The position numbers were made by a program, and so were the translations under genes. Below, one piece after another: positions 43,269 to 51,030 of a stretch of 64,000 nucleotides of DNA (the first letter of the stretch is position 1; each line of letters opens with the position of its first letter). The DNA is taken from positions 593,339 through 657,338 of the forward strand of contig NZ_VDBO01000001.1 in assembly GCF_005930355.1 (NCBI RefSeq), written 5' to 3'. The notes beneath the pieces are model-generated. The model worked only from the letters and a program-made list of their open reading frames with translations, made no database searches and had not been told where the DNA came from. Source of the stretch: Paenibacillus sinopodophylli (GTDB lineage Bacteria > Bacillota > Bacilli > Paenibacillales > Paenibacillaceae).

Positions 43269-44237
43269 ATGAAACCATACGTTTTTATTGATCGCAGTGT
43301 TCCGACGGAGGTGGAAGCCTTTCTTGCCGAACATTGTACGGTAGACAAATGGGAGGAGTCATCCCCGATTCCTCGTCGGACTTTACTTACAAAGGTTGCG
43401 CAGGCGGAGGGTCTGCTAACGGCAGGAGCCCAAGTCGATACCGAATTAATAGCGAATGCTCCTAAGCTTAGAGCTGTAAGCAGCATCAGCGTAGGCTACA
43501 ATCATTTCGATCTTGAAGCGATGAAGAGACATAGTATCATTGGTACGCATACTCCCCATGTGCTTGACGATACCGTTGCTGATTTAGCATTTGCACTCAT
43601 CCTTGGAACAGCGAGGCGTGTTGCTGAGCTGGATCGTTATGTGAAGGAAGGCAAATGGAAGTCTGGGATGGGTAATAAATGGTTCGGACAAGATGTGCAC
43701 CATGCCAAGCTAGGCATTATCGGCATGGGCCGAATAGGTGAAGCTGTAGCCCGCAGAGGCAGATTCGGCTTCGATATGGAAGTTTCGTATTTCAATCGCA
43801 GTCGCAAGCCTGAAGCGGAAGCAAATCTAGGTGTGCATTATTCCGCTCTGAATGAACTGCTTGCAGAATCGGATTTTGTAGTGATGCTTGCGCCATTAAC
43901 GCTGGAGACGACAAAGCTAATCGGGCGCGAGCAGTTCAAGCTTATGAAGCCAAATGCCATTTTTATTAATATTTCACGCGGTCAAACGGTCGATGAGGCT
44001 GCTTTAATCGAGGCGTTGCAGGCCGGAACGATTGCGGCGGCGGGACTCGACGTATTCGAACAGGAGCCAATTCCTGACGATCATCCATTTTTGAACATGA
44101 ACAACGTACTTACACTCCCGCATATTGGATCTGCAACCGAATCTACAAGAACGAATATGGCGATGCTTGCAGCGCGTAATCTTGTAAATGCCTTAACAGG
44201 ACAATCACCAACCCACACAGTAGCGGAGCTTCAGTAG
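43269..44237 (+). CDS. D-isomer-specific 2-hydroxyacid dehydrogenase
   Basis: The 322-residue protein resembles glyoxylate/hydroxypyruvate reductases: VLDDTVADLAFALILGTARRV, the NAD(P)-binding GIIGMGRIGEAVARRGRFGFDMEV, catalytic Arg in FINISRGQTVDEAALI, Glu in VFEQEPIPDDHPF and His in TLPHIGSATEST. It reduces a 2-keto acid. ATG 43269 with GAGAGGAG is chosen; the frame is open upstream but overlaps the end of aroC. It is co-oriented 113 bases behind aroC and might be transcribed with it. Confidence 0.9.
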   Translation: MKPYVFIDRSVPTEVEAFLAEHCTVDKWEESSPIPRRTLLTKVAQAEGLLTAGAQVDTELIANAPKLRAVSSISVGYNHFDLEAMKRHSIIGTHTPHVLDDTVADLAFALILGTARRVAELDRYVKEGKWKSGMGNKWFGQDVHHAKLGIIGMGRIGEAVARRGRFGFDMEVSYFNRSRKPEAEANLGVHYSALNELLAESDFVVMLAPLTLETTKLIGREQFKLMKPNAIFINISRGQTVDEAALIEALQAGTIAAAGLDVFEQEPIPDDHPFLNMNNVLTLPHIGSATESTRTNMAMLAARNLVNALTGQSPTHTVAELQ

Positions 44238-44318
44238 CAGTTGTCGCTGCATCATCAAAGTTTTTAATTAAGGTATAGAAGATCTCTATTTGCCACAATA
44301 CCACCTAAATGATAAAGT

Positions 44319-44368
44319 GAATGAAATTATATTCCGATTATTCGAATCGGTATTTATTTCTTTCATTC
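44319..44368. promoter_or_regulatory. Long imperfect hairpin upstream of GNAT gene
   Basis: Outer arms GAATGAAA / TTTCATTC and inner arms CCGATT / AATCGG (with loop ATTCG) form a nested inverted repeat directly before the ribosome binding site of the acetyltransferase gene. It could be an operator or a leader structure. Confidence 0.45.
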
Positions 44369-44388
44369 CTACAAAAGAGGTGGAGACT

Positions 44389-44916
44389 ATGAGCGAGATC
44401 TATCGTTTGGCTCAACTAGAAGATGCAGAACGGCTCCTTCATGTTGTTTACGAGGCTTATGTTACAATCAGAGAGCTCGAGCTTCATTGGCCTGCTGCCC
44501 ATGCTGACTTGGCTTTAATTCAAGATAATATTACTTCGAATGAATGTTATGTCCTTGAGGTAGATGGGGAAATTGCAGGCACAGTTACCTTGTCCAAGGG
44601 GGATGAGGTTAAAGCCATTACGCCGTTTCCGTTCATCAAATGGTTCGCGGTTGACCCCGCCTATCAAGGACAAGGCATTGGAAATAAGCTGTTGAACTGG
44701 CTGGAACAAACCGTCATTAAGGAGAAGGTCGGTGCTGCTGCCGTCACGTTAGCCACTGCCGAGAAACATCCATGGCTGCTAGCTATGTATGAGCGGCGCG
44801 GCTACGAAAGGCTTCATGTGTTTGACTTTGACAATGGAGACGGCCCAATGCATTTATTAAGAAAGATCGTAAACCCGGCAGAGTATGAGAACGCGGCAAC
44901 CTTGAATGCAATATAA
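44389..44916 (+). CDS. GNAT-family N-acetyltransferase
   Basis: The 175-residue protein has a GNAT core: IYRLAQLEDAERLLHVVYEAY, ECYVLEVDGEIAGTVTL, and IKWFAVDPAYQGQGIGNKLLNWLE with the acetyl-CoA motif (QGQGIG), then LAMYERRGYERL. The ATG at 44389 with GAGGTGGA upstream is the start; the frame is open 33 codons upstream through the hairpin. It is a stand-alone gene with unknown acceptor, followed by a good terminator. Confidence 0.85.
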   Translation: MSEIYRLAQLEDAERLLHVVYEAYVTIRELELHWPAAHADLALIQDNITSNECYVLEVDGEIAGTVTLSKGDEVKAITPFPFIKWFAVDPAYQGQGIGNKLLNWLEQTVIKEKVGAAAVTLATAEKHPWLLAMYERRGYERLHVFDFDNGDGPMHLLRKIVNPAEYENAATLNAI

Positions 44917-44926
44917 ATACACATGT

Positions 44927-44965
44927 GCAAAGAGCCCTTATTCTAAAAGAGGGCTCTTTGCTTTA
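44927..44965 (+). terminator. Terminator after GNAT gene
   Basis: GCAAAGAGCCCT pairs with AGGGCTCTTTGC almost perfectly, followed by TTTA. Confidence 0.8.
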
Positions 44966-45070
44966 GATACGCTGACATGGGATACAAGCTTTACTTTTCC
45001 ACTCAGGTAGTTAATGATTACAGGATAATCATCATGGACACTACAGTTAGGAAAGAGGATTGGTTTCATT

Positions 45071-45676
45071 ATGCTGTTGTTAGTAGGCGCTACAGGGAAA
45101 ACCGGACAATTTATCGAGCGCGGTCTTATTGAGAAGCAGACACCGTTTAGGAGATTCGTACGTTCTGAGGAACAAATGCGACCTGGCAGCTATCTTGGCG
45201 ATGTTCGCAACCCGCAGGACGTTGTCCAAGCACTAATTGGCGTCAGTGGAGTCATATGTGCTCTCAATACGGAAGGAAATGGAACGCTGGCTGCTGGATT
45301 GGGTAATATCATTAAGGCTATGGAGAAGCAGCAAGTGAGAAGACTCGTTACTATTGGAACGGCGGGTATTCTGCAAAGTGAGACCGAACCTCATTTGCTA
45401 AGATATCAATCCTCCGAGAACAAACGAATTCATCATGATGCAGCAAAAGAGCATGAGCATGTTTATCAACTGCTGCACCAAGCGAAGCAGCTCGATTGGA
45501 CGATTGTTTGTCCAACTAGACTTGTTCAAGAGGAAGCAAGAGGGGAGTACCGCATACGCAAGGATATATTGCCAAGCGGCGGTTCTGCTATTTCTTTCGC
45601 TGATACGGCTGCGTTTGCTGTATCTGCTTATTTGCTGGACTTGCATATCGGAGAGCGTGTGGGCATTGCCTATTAA
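45071..45676 (+). CDS. NAD(P)-binding NmrA/SDR-like protein
   Basis: The 201-residue protein starts LLLVGATGKTGQFIERGLIE, the NAD(P)-binding loop (GATGKTG) of atypical SDRs, and continues with GDVRNPQDVVQALIGVSGVI and WTIVCPTRLVQ. It lacks the catalytic Tyr-x-x-x-Lys of true SDRs. Members act as NAD(P)H sensors or flavin reductase-like enzymes. The start ATG follows GAAAGAGG. Stand-alone. Confidence 0.8.
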   Translation: MLLLVGATGKTGQFIERGLIEKQTPFRRFVRSEEQMRPGSYLGDVRNPQDVVQALIGVSGVICALNTEGNGTLAAGLGNIIKAMEKQQVRRLVTIGTAGILQSETEPHLLRYQSSENKRIHHDAAKEHEHVYQLLHQAKQLDWTIVCPTRLVQEEARGEYRIRKDILPSGGSAISFADTAAFAVSAYLLDLHIGERVGIAY

Positions 45677-45679
45677 CAA

Positions 45680-45721
45680 AACAACCTTTATGTCGCAGCA
45701 AGCGCATAAAGGTTGTTTTTA
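45680..45721. terminator. Bidirectional terminator
   Basis: AACAACCTTTATG pairs with CATAAAGGTTGTT around a 12-base loop, T tract on the + side, between converging genes. Confidence 0.85.
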
Positions 45722-45724
45722 ATT

Positions 45725-47776
45725 TCAGGATGATGCCAGTTTCGTAACTTCAACGCGATTAGAGAAGAATGTCGCTCCGCCGCCCATGTCAGCAAGACGC
45801 TGAGGGGTAAGTGTGTTGACAGCTTGATGACCTTTGTTCTGATCATCCCACCAAAGACCTTGCGTTACCAATACACCAGGGAGTACATCATGGCTAACGC
45901 GAAGCTTGATTTCAACCTCGCCGCGGTCATTGCGTACGTTCACCCGTTCACCGTTCCGGAAATCTAAAGCTGCTGCATCTTCAGCATTCATGTGAAGCAG
46001 CGGCTCCTTTTCCAGCTTCTGCATCCGATCTTGGTTAGCAAAGGTGGAGTTGATAAAGCTGTGATTCGGTCCGGTCATCAGCAGAAACGGAAACGTCTCA
46101 GGCTCACTTAATCCTGTGTAAGTCGGGACAGGAGAATATCCGTCCCGCAGCATCCGTTCCGAATAAAGCTCAATTTTGCCTGAATCCGTTGGAAGAATGG
46201 AAGTGACTGGAGGCAGCGTCTGTCCACCAGACTTCATCCACGTTTGTGAGCTTAGCTCCTTCAATGTAATACCTGAGAGAAGCGGATTGTTGCGGCTGTC
46301 CAGCGCCTCGTCGATCATTTGTTCCTCCGTAATATCAAATGCTTCGCGCTCGAAGCCAAGTAGCAGACCCAGCTCTTTAAATACCGTGAAATTGGATTTG
46401 CATTCGCCGATCGGCTTCATAATTGGTTCGTGAAGCTGAATATACAAATGCCAATAAGAGGTATATAGATCCAAGTTCTCGAAATGTGAGGTCGCCGGTA
46501 ATACGATATCTGCATATTTGCAAGTATCTGTTAGAAACAAATCATGTGCAACCGTGAAGAGATCTTCCCGAAGAAGTCCCGCACGGACTCGGTTCTGGTC
46601 AGGCGCTACAACTGCGGGATTGCTATTATAGACAAATAACATCTTCACCGCTGGCTCCAAGTCGAGAAGAGCGTCGCCTAGTTGATTCATGTTGATCGTT
46701 CTGACGTCAGGATCAAGCATGAGATCCGGCCTCTCGATTTGCTTGCCATTGAGGCGGGAATACCAGCTATTGCCCTTCATGGCGCCGCCGCCGCGAATGC
46801 CCCATTGACCTGTCAAAGCAGGTAAGCAGGCGATCGTTCTCACTGTCATGCCACCATTATCATGATGCTGTAGTCCGTTTCCAATGCGAATAAAGGAGGG
46901 AGAAGCTGTTCCGTATAGGCGGGCGAGTTCCTCTATCTCAGCAGCAGGTACACCGGTAATATCTGCAACATAATCAGGCGTGTAACGTTCAGCTTCCGCA
47001 GCAAGCTCATCGAAGCCTAGCGTATGCTGATCGAGAAAATGCTGATTGGCTAGCCCATCGCGAATAATGACATGCATCATGCCGAGAGCCAAAGCAGCAT
47101 CTGTTCCTGGCCGCAGATGGATGAATTGATCTGCCCATGCAGATGTACGATTACGGTGAACGTCGATATGGATAATGGTCGCTCCATTTTTCCTTGCCTC
47201 TGTCGCAAGCATGGTTTGATGCATATTCGTTGAAACTAAATTACAGCCCCAGATTAGAAAGAGCTTCGTATGCACAGTATCCTCAGGATCGATTCCGATT
47301 GAACCGCCCATCGTATAACCATACCCGGTAGAACCCGCTGCATTGCATATTGTCCGGTCAAGCTGGCTTGCACCAAGCCTGTTGAAAAATCTGCGATCCA
47401 TGCCCTCTGCATTGAGGACGCCCATATTTCCATAGAAGCTATAGGGGAGTATAGCCTGTGCGCCTTCCTTCTGGATGATACTTCTCATTCGCTGGGCGAT
47501 TTCGTTATACGCTTCTTCCCATGTGATTTGCTCGAATGCAAGGCTTCCTTTGGCTCCAATACGCCGCATGGGGTAGAGCAGGCGCTCTGGATGGTAGACG
47601 CGTTCATGAAGATGTCTAACCTTATTGCATATAGCTCCGCGAGTGACCGGATGGTCGACATCGCCATTTATTTTTACGATTTTGCCTTCCTCGAACGTAA
47701 CGCTGAGTCCGCAGGTATCCGGGCAATCAAAAGGACAAACGGATCGAACGACTCCATTTACAATTGTTGTACTCAT
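45725..47776 (-). CDS. Molybdopterin-dependent oxidoreductase
   Basis: This 683-residue protein belongs to the DMSO reductase family: an N-terminal 4Fe-4S site (SVCPFDCPDTCGLSV...GAICNK, CxxxCxxxC...C), a first molybdopterin domain (GSTGYGYTMGGSIGIDP, LFLIWGCNLVSTNMHQT), and a molydopterin dinucleotide-binding C-terminal domain (FLLMTGPNHSFINSTFAN, VNVRNDRGEVEIKL). No signal peptide is seen, so it is cytosolic. Members are formate dehydrogenase- or assimilatory nitrate reductase-like; the donor is unknown. ATG 47776 with GGAG ten bases before is chosen. A NarK-type gene lies at the window end, but 16 kb away. Confidence 0.9.
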   Translation of the reverse strand: MSTTIVNGVVRSVCPFDCPDTCGLSVTFEEGKIVKINGDVDHPVTRGAICNKVRHLHERVYHPERLLYPMRRIGAKGSLAFEQITWEEAYNEIAQRMRSIIQKEGAQAILPYSFYGNMGVLNAEGMDRRFFNRLGASQLDRTICNAAGSTGYGYTMGGSIGIDPEDTVHTKLFLIWGCNLVSTNMHQTMLATEARKNGATIIHIDVHRNRTSAWADQFIHLRPGTDAALALGMMHVIIRDGLANQHFLDQHTLGFDELAAEAERYTPDYVADITGVPAAEIEELARLYGTASPSFIRIGNGLQHHDNGGMTVRTIACLPALTGQWGIRGGGAMKGNSWYSRLNGKQIERPDLMLDPDVRTINMNQLGDALLDLEPAVKMLFVYNSNPAVVAPDQNRVRAGLLREDLFTVAHDLFLTDTCKYADIVLPATSHFENLDLYTSYWHLYIQLHEPIMKPIGECKSNFTVFKELGLLLGFEREAFDITEEQMIDEALDSRNNPLLSGITLKELSSQTWMKSGGQTLPPVTSILPTDSGKIELYSERMLRDGYSPVPTYTGLSEPETFPFLLMTGPNHSFINSTFANQDRMQKLEKEPLLHMNAEDAAALDFRNGERVNVRNDRGEVEIKLRVSHDVLPGVLVTQGLWWDDQNKGHQAVNTLTPQRLADMGGGATFFSNRVEVTKLASS

Positions 47777-47897
47777 TGACGTATCACTCCAATCCATAAC
47801 CTCGAATATGTTTTATTATCATAGCATAAGACAATTTGCAAGCACACCGATACCCTGCTGGAAATGAGATTAGAGGGATGACCCCAGCAATAGCCTA

Positions 47898-47926
47898 TTG
47901 ACAACACCTTACTTGTCATGTAATAT
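47898..47926 (+). promoter_or_regulatory. Sigma-A promoter upstream of the riboswitch-like leader
   Basis: A perfect TTGACA box and a TAATAT box with 17 bases between. Transcription would start near 47933, about 30 bases before the aptamer. Confidence 0.7.
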
Positions 47927-47963
47927 TCAACATGCTGATCAAATGGAATTACAACTAAATATT

Positions 47964-48039
47964 TTCGTATAACCTCACGGATTTACCGCTCGAACAGGGT
48001 GAGGGTTTCTACGGGGAGCCTTAACTTCCTAACTACGAA
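47964..48039 (+). promoter_or_regulatory. Purine-riboswitch-like aptamer (variant)
   Basis: The order of conserved pieces is that of purine riboswitches: P1 5' strand TTCGTA, then TATAACCTCA (same as in B. subtilis pbuE from memory), P2 return TGAGG, J2/3 GTTTCTAC, P3 GGGGAG / CTTCCT closed by loop CCTTAA, J3/1 AACTAC and P1 3' strand TACGAA. The base that reads the ligand (position 74) is C, as in guanine types, not U as in adenine types. Two departures are seen: the P2 arm and loop are much longer than the usual seven-base L2 (about 20 bases between the CCTCAC and GTGAGG arms), and J3/1 reads AACTAC where GACTAY is usual. An overlapping terminator follows. Regulated gene: probably the EamA transporter at 48330. 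Confidence 0.75.
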
Positions 48040-48086
48040 TATGTAATCATTCCACAATGATTCTATATTCATGGTTAGGATTTTTT
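48028..48086 (+). terminator. Riboswitch-overlapping terminator
   Basis: CCTAAC (48028) pairs with GTTAGG (48074), GAATAT with ATATTC, AATCATT with AATGATT, ending in TTTTTT. The 5' strand uses the same bases as aptamer J3/1 and the P1 3' strand, so aptamer and terminator cannot form together: ligand binding should prevent termination (an ON switch). Confidence 0.75.
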
Positions 48087-48102
48087 GCGTTCACAGCCAA
48101 GC

Positions 48103-48199
48103 AAAAACGCCTTCGGCGTCCTTTAAGACGCTGAAGCAGCTTTGACGGTGAAATACAAGTCCTTTATAGGCTAACAAACTTATAAATTCTTATATTTCA
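48103..48199 (+). repeat. Diverged repeat element, first member of tandem pair
   Basis: This stretch follows the pattern of copy D that comes directly after it: AAAAACGCC...GGCGTCCTTTAAGACGC, then GGTGAAATACAAG and finally CTTATATTTCAA. Sequence identity to the other copies is low in the middle but the order of both hairpins and the length are the same. Confidence 0.55.
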
Positions 48200-48297
48200 A
48201 GGTGAAACGGCTGTCGCCGTCTTTTGACGCGCGGCGCGTTTCATTCTGAGAAATGTAGAGAAAGGATTACGCAATCATACACTTTCCTATATTTCAC
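48200..48297 (+). repeat. Dispersed ~97-bp repeat, copy D
   Basis: AGGTGAAACGGCTGTCGCCG, GCGCGGCGCGTTTCATTCTG, AGAAATGTAG and ACTTTCCTATATTTCAC match copies A, B and C. It lies between the riboswitch-like leader and the EamA gene and adds two stem-loops to the transcript. Confidence 0.8.
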
Positions 48298-48329
48298 TAA
48301 AAGGGAGCATGAGAGGAGTTTACATCAAG

Positions 48330-49286
48330 ATGAAATATATTTTATCTGTATTTTTAGGTGCGGCAAGTTACGGTATCTTATCTACTTTTGTAGTCCTTGC
48401 CTATGGCAAAGGTTATCAGCTGGGAGAAGTTGTAGGGAGTCAATTGCTGACCGGATTCATACTTGCATGGCTGCTTACATTTATGATGAAATGGCGGGAG
48501 AGAAGAAACAAAAGCACCGTTGCTGGCTTGACTAAAGCATCAAGAACTAGATCTGCAGGGCTGAACTGGAAGCAACGTCTGCTATTGATGGCTGCGGGAG
48601 CGCCAACGGCCATTACGGGATTGCTTTATTATCAATCGCTTCGTTACATTCCTGCCTCACTTGCCATTATTTTATTATTCCAATTCACATGGATTGGCGT
48701 GTTCATTCAAGCGATAGGTCAACGGAAGCGGCCTACTGGCATCATGCTGTTAACCATTGTTGTTTTGTTTGGCGGTACTTTGCTCGCTGCCGGCATTATC
48801 GAGCAGGGAACGGGGAGCTTTAACCTAATGGGTGTCACCTTAGGCCTATTGTCCGCGGTAAGTTATTCGATGTTTATTTTGTTTAGCGGCAGAGCTGTCC
48901 CATCTGTACATCCCGCAACTCGCAGCGCATGGATGATAACTGGCGGAATGATACTCGTATTTATTATATTCCCGCCAACGTTTCTGTTTAACGGACAGCT
49001 ATGGGGAGATTTACTGTTGTTTGGCTTGTTGCTCGGTACGTTTGGCGCATTCATCCCGCCAGTCTTATTCGCAATTGGCGTGCCGCATATTGGAGAAGGC
49101 ATGGCAGGCATTCTTGGAGCCTCAGAGCTTCCGGTAGCCGTGCTCCTCTCTTCATTCGTGCTCAATGAGCATGTCAGCGCTTTGCAATGGGTCGGCGTTA
49201 TCATTGTATTGGCAGGAGTCGCGCTCCCAGAGCTGATGAAAAGAAGAAAGGTCATTATTAATCGACGTACCGGGATATCGGTTTAA
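48330..49286 (+). CDS. EamA/DMT-family transporter
   Basis: This 318-residue membrane protein has ten hydrophobic segments forming two EamA repeats (for example LGAASYGILSTFVVLAYGKGY, YYQSLRYIPASLAIILLFQFTWIGV, and EGMAGILGASELPVAVLLSSFVLNEHVSALQWVGVIIVLAGV), typical of drug/metabolite exporters. ATG 48330 with GAGAGGAG 11 bases upstream is preferred; ATG 48309 with AAAAGGGA is possible. A purine-riboswitch-like leader and promoter lie on the same strand upstream, so the transporter may export purines or analogues; this is inference. Confidence 0.88.
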   Translation: MKYILSVFLGAASYGILSTFVVLAYGKGYQLGEVVGSQLLTGFILAWLLTFMMKWRERRNKSTVAGLTKASRTRSAGLNWKQRLLLMAAGAPTAITGLLYYQSLRYIPASLAIILLFQFTWIGVFIQAIGQRKRPTGIMLLTIVVLFGGTLLAAGIIEQGTGSFNLMGVTLGLLSAVSYSMFILFSGRAVPSVHPATRSAWMITGGMILVFIIFPPTFLFNGQLWGDLLLFGLLLGTFGAFIPPVLFAIGVPHIGEGMAGILGASELPVAVLLSSFVLNEHVSALQWVGVIIVLAGVALPELMKRRKVIINRRTGISV

Positions 49287-49392
49287 AGGTTATCAGAGTG
49301 TCTATGAATAAGGAATGAATTCTCCAAGGATACTACCCATATGAGCGAGCAGTATTGGAAACAATGGGTTGCTATGGAATGGGAGGATACCG

Positions 49393-50295
49393 ATGCAATT
49401 TGATTGTGTCATTGTGGGCGGTGGCATTGCTGGTCTGCAAGCAGCAATTCAATTAGGAAGATACGGCTACCAAATTGCTGTGATTGATGCAGGTGAAGGA
49501 AGGTCCACCCTATGCAAAAGTTATCATAACTTAATCGGGTTTCCAGATGGCGTCAGCGGGGCGGAGCTGCTTGCTTCAGGCAAGGAGCAAGCTAAACGGC
49601 TTGGCGTCACTTTTATAAAAGGCTGGGTCACAGATGCAGCTCGCATAGATAATAATTGGTCAATTACCATCGCTAATGATCGGCAGCTGCAAGGAAGAAC
49701 AATGCTGCTTGCCACAGGAGTAAAAGATCGCATACCTAACTTCCCCATGCTGATACCCTGCATGGGGATCAGTGTTTTTGTATGCCCGGATTGCGATGGA
49801 TATGAGATAATGAATAAACCAGCCTTAGTGATTGGAGCAGGAAATGCTGGCGCGCGTATGGCGCTTACACTCACACATTGGACGGGCGATATCATCTATG
49901 TGAATCATGATGGCACATCTATAGAACCTCACGTGAGGGCCGAGTTGGAAGCAAAAGAAATTTCCTGCATCCAGCTTCCTATAAGTGAAATTCTGGCCGC
50001 GGGCGAGCAATTCAAAGGTATCATCCTTGATGATGGTTCCGTTATTAACCGATCTCACTGCTTCGTCGCATTCGGAGGAAACGAAGTGCGATCGAGCCTT
50101 GCGAGACAGCTCGGAGCTGATCTTACGGAGAACAATCATATTAAGGTTGATCCCCGCACGAAGCTAACGAGTGTAAACCATTTATGGGCTGCAGGCGATG
50201 TGACTGCTCACTCCGAAATGGTCACAATAGCGATGGGTGACGGCAGCCAGGCTGCGGTATGGATTCATAAAAGTTTATCCACTATAGAGAAGTAA
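49393..50295 (+). CDS. FAD/NAD(P)-dependent thioredoxin reductase-like oxidoreductase
   Basis: The 300-residue flavoprotein has an FAD-binding start [20 protein letters not shown], the redox-active pair VCPDCDGYE (CxxC), an NAD(P)-binding loop [18 protein letters not shown] and the FAD end [14 protein letters not shown]. The CPDCDG form is usual for thioredoxin-reductase-like proteins of Bacillota. ATG 49393 behind GGGAGG is chosen. It overlaps the 3' end of the converging clpP paralogue by 14 bases. The disulfide partner is unknown. Confidence 0.9.
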   Translation: MQFDCVIVGGGIAGLQAAIQLGRYGYQIAVIDAGEGRSTLCKSYHNLIGFPDGVSGAELLASGKEQAKRLGVTFIKGWVTDAARIDNNWSITIANDRQLQGRTMLLATGVKDRIPNFPMLIPCMGISVFVCPDCDGYEIMNKPALVIGAGNAGARMALTLTHWTGDIIYVNHDGTSIEPHVRAELEAKEISCIQLPISEILAAGEQFKGIILDDGSVINRSHCFVAFGGNEVRSSLARQLGADLTENNHIKVDPRTKLTSVNHLWAAGDVTAHSEMVTIAMGDGSQAAVWIHKSLSTIEK

Positions 50296-50866
50296 TGATT
50301 CGATCTATAATGCCATATTCCATCGCCTCCTCCGATGACATAAAATAATCACGATCCATATCTTTTTCGATTTTTTCAAGCGGCTGACCTGTGCGTTCTG
50401 AGCTGATTTGGTTCAGCTTGGAGCGGATTTTGACAATGCGGGCAGCGTTTATGATAATATCGCTCGCTTGTCCTTGAACACCGCCATGAGGCTGATGGAT
50501 CATAATTTCGCTATTAGGCAGAGCTGATCGATATCCCTTCTCGCCAGCGAGCAGCAGTATCGCTGCGAAAGAAGCGGCAAGCCCCATACAAATCGTATGA
50601 ACGGGCGGTTTAACGAACTGCATCGTATCGAGTATGGCAAATCCAGCTGAAGTGGAGCCTCCAGGGCTGTTGATGTACATTGATATTTCTTTCTCAGGAT
50701 CTTCTGCAGCTAGAAATAACAACTGGGCTATCATGCTGTTAGCGACTTGATCATCAATGGCAGAGCCCAAGAAAACAATGCGGTCACGCAGTAGTCTAGA
50801 ATAGATATCATACGATCGCTCACCTTGGCTTGATTGTTCGACTACGTAAGGAATAAAATGGTTCAT
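50282..50866 (-). CDS. clpP: ATP-dependent Clp protease proteolytic subunit (paralogue)
   Basis: The 194-residue protein is a ClpP serine protease: catalytic Ser99 in MGLAASFAA (usual MAASMGA), His124 in MIHQPHGG and Asp173 in DRDYFMS. It forms a tetradecamer that works with ClpX or ClpC. The active-site Ser context (ASF) and the position next to an ECF sigma factor, away from the usual site, suggest a second clpP rather than the housekeeping one. ATG 50866 follows CAGGAGGTTAATTCC. Confidence 0.9.
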   Translation of the reverse strand: MNHFIPYVVEQSSQGERSYDIYSRLLRDRIVFLGSAIDDQVANSMIAQLLFLAAEDPEKEISMYINSPGGSTSAGFAILDTMQFVKPPVHTICMGLAASFAAILLLAGEKGYRSALPNSEIMIHQPHGGVQGQASDIIINAARIVKIRSKLNQISSERTGQPLEKIEKDMDRDYFMSSEEAMEYGIIDRIITSL

Positions 50867-50901
50867 GGAATTAACCTCCTGGTTTTTGTTTGCATGCGAA
50901 T

Positions 50902-50983
50902 GGTAAACGAATAACAGACAGATTAAGATACGGTACTTTTTTATGTTTACTGCGTATCCTTTTGGAGGCTTCGTTCGTTTACC
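50902..50983. promoter_or_regulatory. Inverted repeat in clpP/sigma divergent region
   Basis: GGTAAACGAA (50902) recurs in inverted orientation (TTCGTTTACC, 50974), with 62 bases between. Both stand where a promoter or operator of the divergent genes would lie. The proposal of a shared regulator site is inference. Confidence 0.35.
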
Positions 50984-51030
50984 CAATAGAGATAACGATA
51001 TGAGCTTAATTTGCTATAGGAGGCCGTCGA

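Noticed and set aside
47964-48039. Reading the aptamer as a standard adenine riboswitch
   Set aside because: The base at the ligand-reading position is C, not U, and the P2 loop does not have the usual GG loop-loop partner, so a plain adenine assignment is not supported.
48103-48297. CRISPR-like or tandem satellite interpretation of the repeat pair
   Set aside because: Only two units, of which one is diverged, and the units match dispersed intergenic elements elsewhere in the window.
49340-49402. Short frame [20 protein letters not shown] overlapping the start of the thioredoxin reductase-like gene
   Set aside because: The upstream ribosome site is weak and the frame is only 20 codons; no support beyond an open frame.
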